DNA from: a virus
Virus record (IMG/VR): IMGVR_UViG_3300043570_000663
Location: 1 to 27,786 of that record
Reading direction: 5' to 3' (one strand)
Length of the DNA stretch: 27,786 nucleotides
The position numbers were made by a program, and so were the translations under genes. Within the stretch, counting starts at the first letter, position 1; the number at the start of each line of letters is the position of its first letter. Of this stretch, positions 25,434 to 27,786 are shown in pieces. The notes beneath the pieces were generated by a model. That model made no database searches and had not been told where the DNA came from. It saw nothing but the letters and a program-made list of their open reading frames with translations.

Positions 25434-25442
25434 ATTCTACCA
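25434..25442 (-). promoter_or_regulatory. Extended -10 promoter, probably leaderless, before long chaperone
   Basis: The minus strand reads TGGTAGAAT (TGnTANAAT), lying directly behind the terminator. The -10 hexamer ends nine bases before ATG 25424, so transcription would start at or within two bases of the start codon. The gene has no clear ribosome site, which agrees with leaderless translation as is common in Actinobacteria. Confidence 0.5.
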
Positions 25443-25450
25443 TAAAACAG

Positions 25451-25476
25451 AAAAGCCCACCTCCGAAGAGATGGGC
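25451..25476 (-). terminator. Rho-independent terminator after major tail protein
   Basis: On the minus strand a nine-base-pair stem (GCCCATCTC with GAGGTGGGC, one G-T wobble) closes a TTCG tetraloop and is followed by TTTT then CTGTTTT. Stem bases are 25455-25463 and 25468-25476. It lies about 20 bases past the major tail protein stop, and fits the need to express that gene far above its neighbours. Confidence 0.92.
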
Positions 25477-25495
25477 CATGCTGCTTGCTTAATAA

Positions 25496-26134
25496 TTAAG
25501 ACAATGAGTCTCCGAAGGTACGATCAACGATCTTACCATATGAGCCAGATGCATCCTCTGGAAGTAGACGGAATGAAACTTCAAACATTGAAGCTTCGTC
25601 ACGCTTTGCAGAAACTGTTACGTTCTCGATTGACAAGGCACGGTATGCTGTGTAAACACGCTCTACATCTGCAGATGTGACACAATCACCTGTTCCTGGT
25701 CCGACAGCAACAATTCCACGCTCTACTGGACATTCGCCAAGTTCACCTGCAGAAAGGTTTAATACCCGTCCTGTGTGGCTTAGCTTTGTTCCAGTTAGTT
25801 GGTCATCGCTAAAAGCAAGTGCTAGTAGCAAGTTTTCAAGTGTAGCTTCAGCAAAGGCTGTTGCAAGGTTAACTTGCATTCCTTGCTTGTAAAGCTTAGC
25901 AACGTCAAGAATCTGGTCAACTTGAACTTCACCGAAGTCAGGTTGGAACTGCATTTCAAGACCGTTCATTGTATAACCAACATTAGTATAAGCTGCATCA
26001 TTTGAGAGAGTCTCTCTGAATGATACTTCGGTGCTAAATGATTCTAGTGTTGATGGGGTCAAAGTTGTGTCTGCAACGAATAGTGCAGCTGCTCCAACGA
26101 TGATATTAGTTGAACTTCCACGGCTATATGACAT
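25496..26134 (-). CDS. Major tail (tube) protein
   Basis: 212 residues, the building block of the tail tube. It starts at ATG 26134 with AGAGGT five bases upstream and ends at 25496, just before the terminator. The sequence is beta-rich with few charged runs (SSTNIIVGAAALFV, then a central LLLALAFSDDQLTG and a final MFEVSFRLLPED), as expected for tail tube proteins, and lies in the standard place between tail terminator and chaperones. It also has higher GC and more regular codon use than the flanking genes by eye, as often seen in highly expressed genes. Strong expression is supported by its own upstream -10 and downstream terminator. Confidence 0.87.
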   Translation of the reverse strand: MSYSRGSSTNIIVGAAALFVADTTLTPSTLESFSTEVSFRETLSNDAAYTNVGYTMNGLEMQFQPDFGEVQVDQILDVAKLYKQGMQVNLATAFAEATLENLLLALAFSDDQLTGTKLSHTGRVLNLSAGELGECPVERGIVAVGPGTGDCVTSADVERVYTAYRALSIENVTVSAKRDEASMFEVSFRLLPEDASGSYGKIVDRTFGDSLS

Positions 26135-26199
26135 GGTTACCTCTTTCTTATTCTAGATGAATAGATATTAAATTGTTTGGCGTTTGTTTCCTCATGATA

Positions 26200-26208
26200 A
26201 TTATAACA
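26200..26208 (-). promoter_or_regulatory. Extended -10 promoter candidate for major tail protein
   Basis: The minus strand reads TGTTATAAT (TGnTATAAT) in the 80-base gap between the tail terminator and major tail genes, the largest intergenic gap in the structural region. No -35 consensus is seen. With the terminator downstream, this would give a monocistronic major tail protein mRNA of about 750 bases with a leader of about 60 bases. Confidence 0.55.
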
Positions 26209-26214
26209 GCATTT

Positions 26215-26748
26215 TTAAGTGTAAAACGCACCAGTAGTGTGGTAGTCATATTCAATAACTATCTTGTTTACTGCCGAAAGTCTTGCTGATGATAGCTCTA
26301 GCAAGTCTCTTGTTTCGTCAATCTGAAAAGCTTTAAATCTATGAAAAAATACATTTTTGTTGTCATCTGGTAGATTATCCTTTATCCACTTATTAACATC
26401 TTGGGCTGAAGCATCTTCACGGTCAAGGGCTTCTGAGATTACCCTAACCACATCATTTGCAGTTGTTAGGCTGCTTGAATGAATGGTATAAATGAGCTGT
26501 TCTCTTTTATGTCTGTAAAATGATTTTGGTCTATACCGAGCTAATCTATCATAAACAATTAGTAGTGGATTTACCTGCCCAGGAGCGCCTACATAGTTTC
26601 CGTATAACTCTTCTATGTTTGTAGGGGTTACTGGAACTATAGGGTCAAATTGTTCTGCCCCCGTCAAAATACCAAACTCTTCCAGCTGTGCCTGTATATA
26701 CTTATTAATATACTGGGGTGGAAATCCTGTTTGAGATATTGTAGCCAT
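26215..26748 (-). CDS. Tail terminator protein
   Basis: 177 residues from ATG 26748. An in-frame TTG 11 codons upstream (26781) is less likely: the ATG at 26748 is preceded by TATAATAAGGAC. It has helical and strand segments (LLIVYDRLARYRPKSFYRHKREQLIYTIH, about 75-100), and a C-terminal KIVIEYDYHTTGAFY. Position between an HK97-gp10-like protein and the major tail protein is where siphoviruses encode the tail terminator, which caps the finished tube. No signature motif is available for this family, so the call is from order and size. Confidence 0.7.
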   Translation of the reverse strand: MATISQTGFPPQYINKYIQAQLEEFGILTGAEQFDPIVPVTPTNIEELYGNYVGAPGQVNPLLIVYDRLARYRPKSFYRHKREQLIYTIHSSSLTTANDVVRVISEALDREDASAQDVNKWIKDNLPDDNKNVFFHRFKAFQIDETRDLLELSSARLSAVNKIVIEYDYHTTGAFYT

Positions 26749-26754
26749 GTCCTT

Positions 26755-26760
26755 ATTATA
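26755..26760 (-). promoter_or_regulatory. Possible -10 box just before the tail terminator start
   Basis: TATAAT ends six bases before ATG 26748, so a transcript from it would be leaderless. The AAGG lies only two bases before ATG, too close for a normal ribosome site. It has no TG extension and may be a chance match in AT-rich sequence; coupling to the upstream gene, which stops eight bases before this ATG, is an equal explanation. Confidence 0.3.
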
Positions 26761-27430
26761 CCCCAACCCTTGCGTTAGCAATCCATTTAAATCCAGTATC
26801 TACGCCTTTTGCTCTTCCCATTCTAGATCCAGCTGCTACATTTGCTTTATAAATAATTGGCTTACTTATATAATCATACAATCCTGAAGCTCTTATAAAT
26901 GATTGTTTAAAATACCCTAACATGAATTCATCAACAGCTCTTTCAAATGATCCAACAACTTCAGTACCACCTGGATTTTGAACTGTTACTTCTTTTTTAG
27001 TAAATACGGTTTCTCCATTTATATCAAATACAAGAACATCAGATCTAACTGGAGCAATTTTAACTGGAATTCCCTGTTCCATTATTCTTGCTTTATCATA
27101 AAATGGAGTATTAGAATCTCTTGAAAATGATTGTGACTGCGTAAACTTTGATTTAAAGCTAAGGCCTAAGTTACTTACTGTATAACTTAAGTCGTATAGT
27201 CTTGCCTCTGGGCTACCAGTTTGCATCCATTCATAGATATGGTGCATTGCTCTTGGATTAGATCTAGCACTTGCATCAATGTAATCATATAACGCTGTTA
27301 ATACTCCGTGACCTAAGTTGTTTAAGAATACGCTTTTTCCTTTTTCAACCCCGTCTAAAAATCCAAAAGAATAATTAACTATGTTGTTCATTTGTTTTGT
27401 AAAGCTTTTAGTGTTTGTAGAAATTTTCAT
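26756..27430 (-). CDS. HK97-gp10-like tail completion / neck protein
   Basis: 224 residues from ATG 27430, one base into the previous stop (TAATG). It ends just before the tail terminator. The order neck protein, gp10-like, tail terminator, major tail protein is standard, and the sequence has an N-terminal helical part (KSFTKQMNNIVNYSFGFLDGVEKGKSVFLNNL) with a beta-rich C-terminal part, as in this family. The C-terminus carries basic residues (AAGSRMGRAKG, near 201-210). It probably joins the tail to the filled head. The family call rests largely on gene order. Confidence 0.68.
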   Translation of the reverse strand: MKISTNTKSFTKQMNNIVNYSFGFLDGVEKGKSVFLNNLGHGVLTALYDYIDASARSNPRAMHHIYEWMQTGSPEARLYDLSYTVSNLGLSFKSKFTQSQSFSRDSNTPFYDKARIMEQGIPVKIAPVRSDVLVFDINGETVFTKKEVTVQNPGGTEVVGSFERAVDEFMLGYFKQSFIRASGLYDYISKPIIYKANVAAGSRMGRAKGVDTGFKWIANARVGV

Positions 27431-27786
27431 TAGTCACCAACGCTTTGGTTTTCAGTCCTACGCCACAGCATCTTAAAGAATTCAACATCTCCAAATGGTC
27501 CACTAAATGGATCAAAGGTTCCTAGTTCATAGATAGTTCCACGACCTGCTCTTGGCCCAGCACTTTCGGTATAAATAAGATTATCATGAATATCTCTAAT
27601 ATTAGTAATCAATATATTGGTTGCAGCATTTAGAGTATTTGTAGATGATGTTCTTATGTCAGACTTGCTTCGAGCAATGAGCTTATTTTCATACTGAAGG
27701 AATACTTCTGGTCTGATATCTTCAGTACCGTTTCCTCCAACAGAGGTTGCGTTACATACAATTGTTCTATCAAATACCCACTCTTT
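27430..27786 (-). CDS. Head-tail connector (neck) protein, N-terminus cut by window edge
   Basis: 118 residues from the right window edge to TAA at 27432..27430. The frame is open back to base 27786 with no stop, and the TTG at 27612 is internal, not a start. The visible part has beta strands with FDRTIVCNATSVGG and a C-terminal FGDVEFFKMLWRR. Placed directly before the gp10-like gene, it is most likely a head completion or stopper protein of the neck. Coding is supported by tight overlap with the next start and by an unbroken frame; function is inference. Confidence 0.65.
   Translation of the reverse strand, partial: KEWVFDRTIVCNATSVGGNGTEDIRPEVFLQYENKLIARSKSDIRTSSTNTLNAATNILITNIRDIHDNLIYTESAGPRAGRGTIYELGTFDPFSGPFGDVEFFKMLWRRTENQSVGD

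Noticed and set aside
26135-26199. Possible riboswitch or structured leader before the major tail gene
   Set aside because: No stable hairpin or conserved fold is apparent in this AT-rich leader; only the -10 box and ribosome site can be supported.
26748-26781. TTG 26781 as start of the tail terminator gene
   Set aside because: It would overlap the upstream gene by 26 bases without a ribosome site; ATG 26748 is a better start.

Overview
The window is part of an AT-rich genome of a long-tailed dsDNA phage (siphovirus type). Every gene I can support lies on the minus strand, so transcription runs from the right end to the left. In that direction the order is the standard siphovirus one: neck/connector protein, HK97-gp10-like tail completion protein, tail terminator, major tail protein, two tail assembly chaperones, a giant tape measure protein, distal tail protein, hub/tail-associated protein, then four small minor tail or fibre proteins. 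It continues without a strand switch into a small regulatory and replication block: zinc ribbon, HTH protein, two small unknowns, DnaB-type helicase and DnaG-type primase. The left end cuts the primase and the right end cuts the neck gene. Junctions are tight, with many TAATG or ATGA overlaps. No lysis, polymerase, integrase, tRNA or CRISPR element is visible, and no gene-free stretch exceeds 300 bases.

The host is not shown directly. The phage gene order, several -10 boxes lying 6-9 bases before a start codon (suggesting leaderless mRNA), and the general look of the tail genes would fit an actinobacterial host with low GC, for example a freshwater one. This is inference only.

The outstanding object is the tape measure gene at 10949..24334 (4461 codons, about half the window). 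It has a normal phage minor tail/tape measure core, two hydrophobic regions and a long coiled coil. Between these sit globular modules that read like enzymes: a HIGH-motif nucleotidyltransferase-like domain (H741, S853), a HipA/PI3K-like kinase domain (K1230, D1311, N1316, D1343), a GNAT-like acetyltransferase (around H3599-G3605) and an R-S-E ADP-ribosyltransferase-like domain (R4175, S4196, E4253), with one or two more possible modules. Three copies of a DTVPxMLTPGE repeat sit around these module clusters. This resembles the 'polyvalent protein' idea: effector domains fused to a virion protein that passes into the host with the DNA.

A second unusual point is the pair of tail assembly chaperones. 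Instead of one gene with a programmed frameshift there are two full genes with homologous N-terminal domains, one with and one without the C-terminal T-like extension. Each is preceded by a near-identical 15-base promoter-like sequence, so the duplication probably included the promoter. A strong UUCG hairpin terminator closes the major tail protein transcript just upstream.
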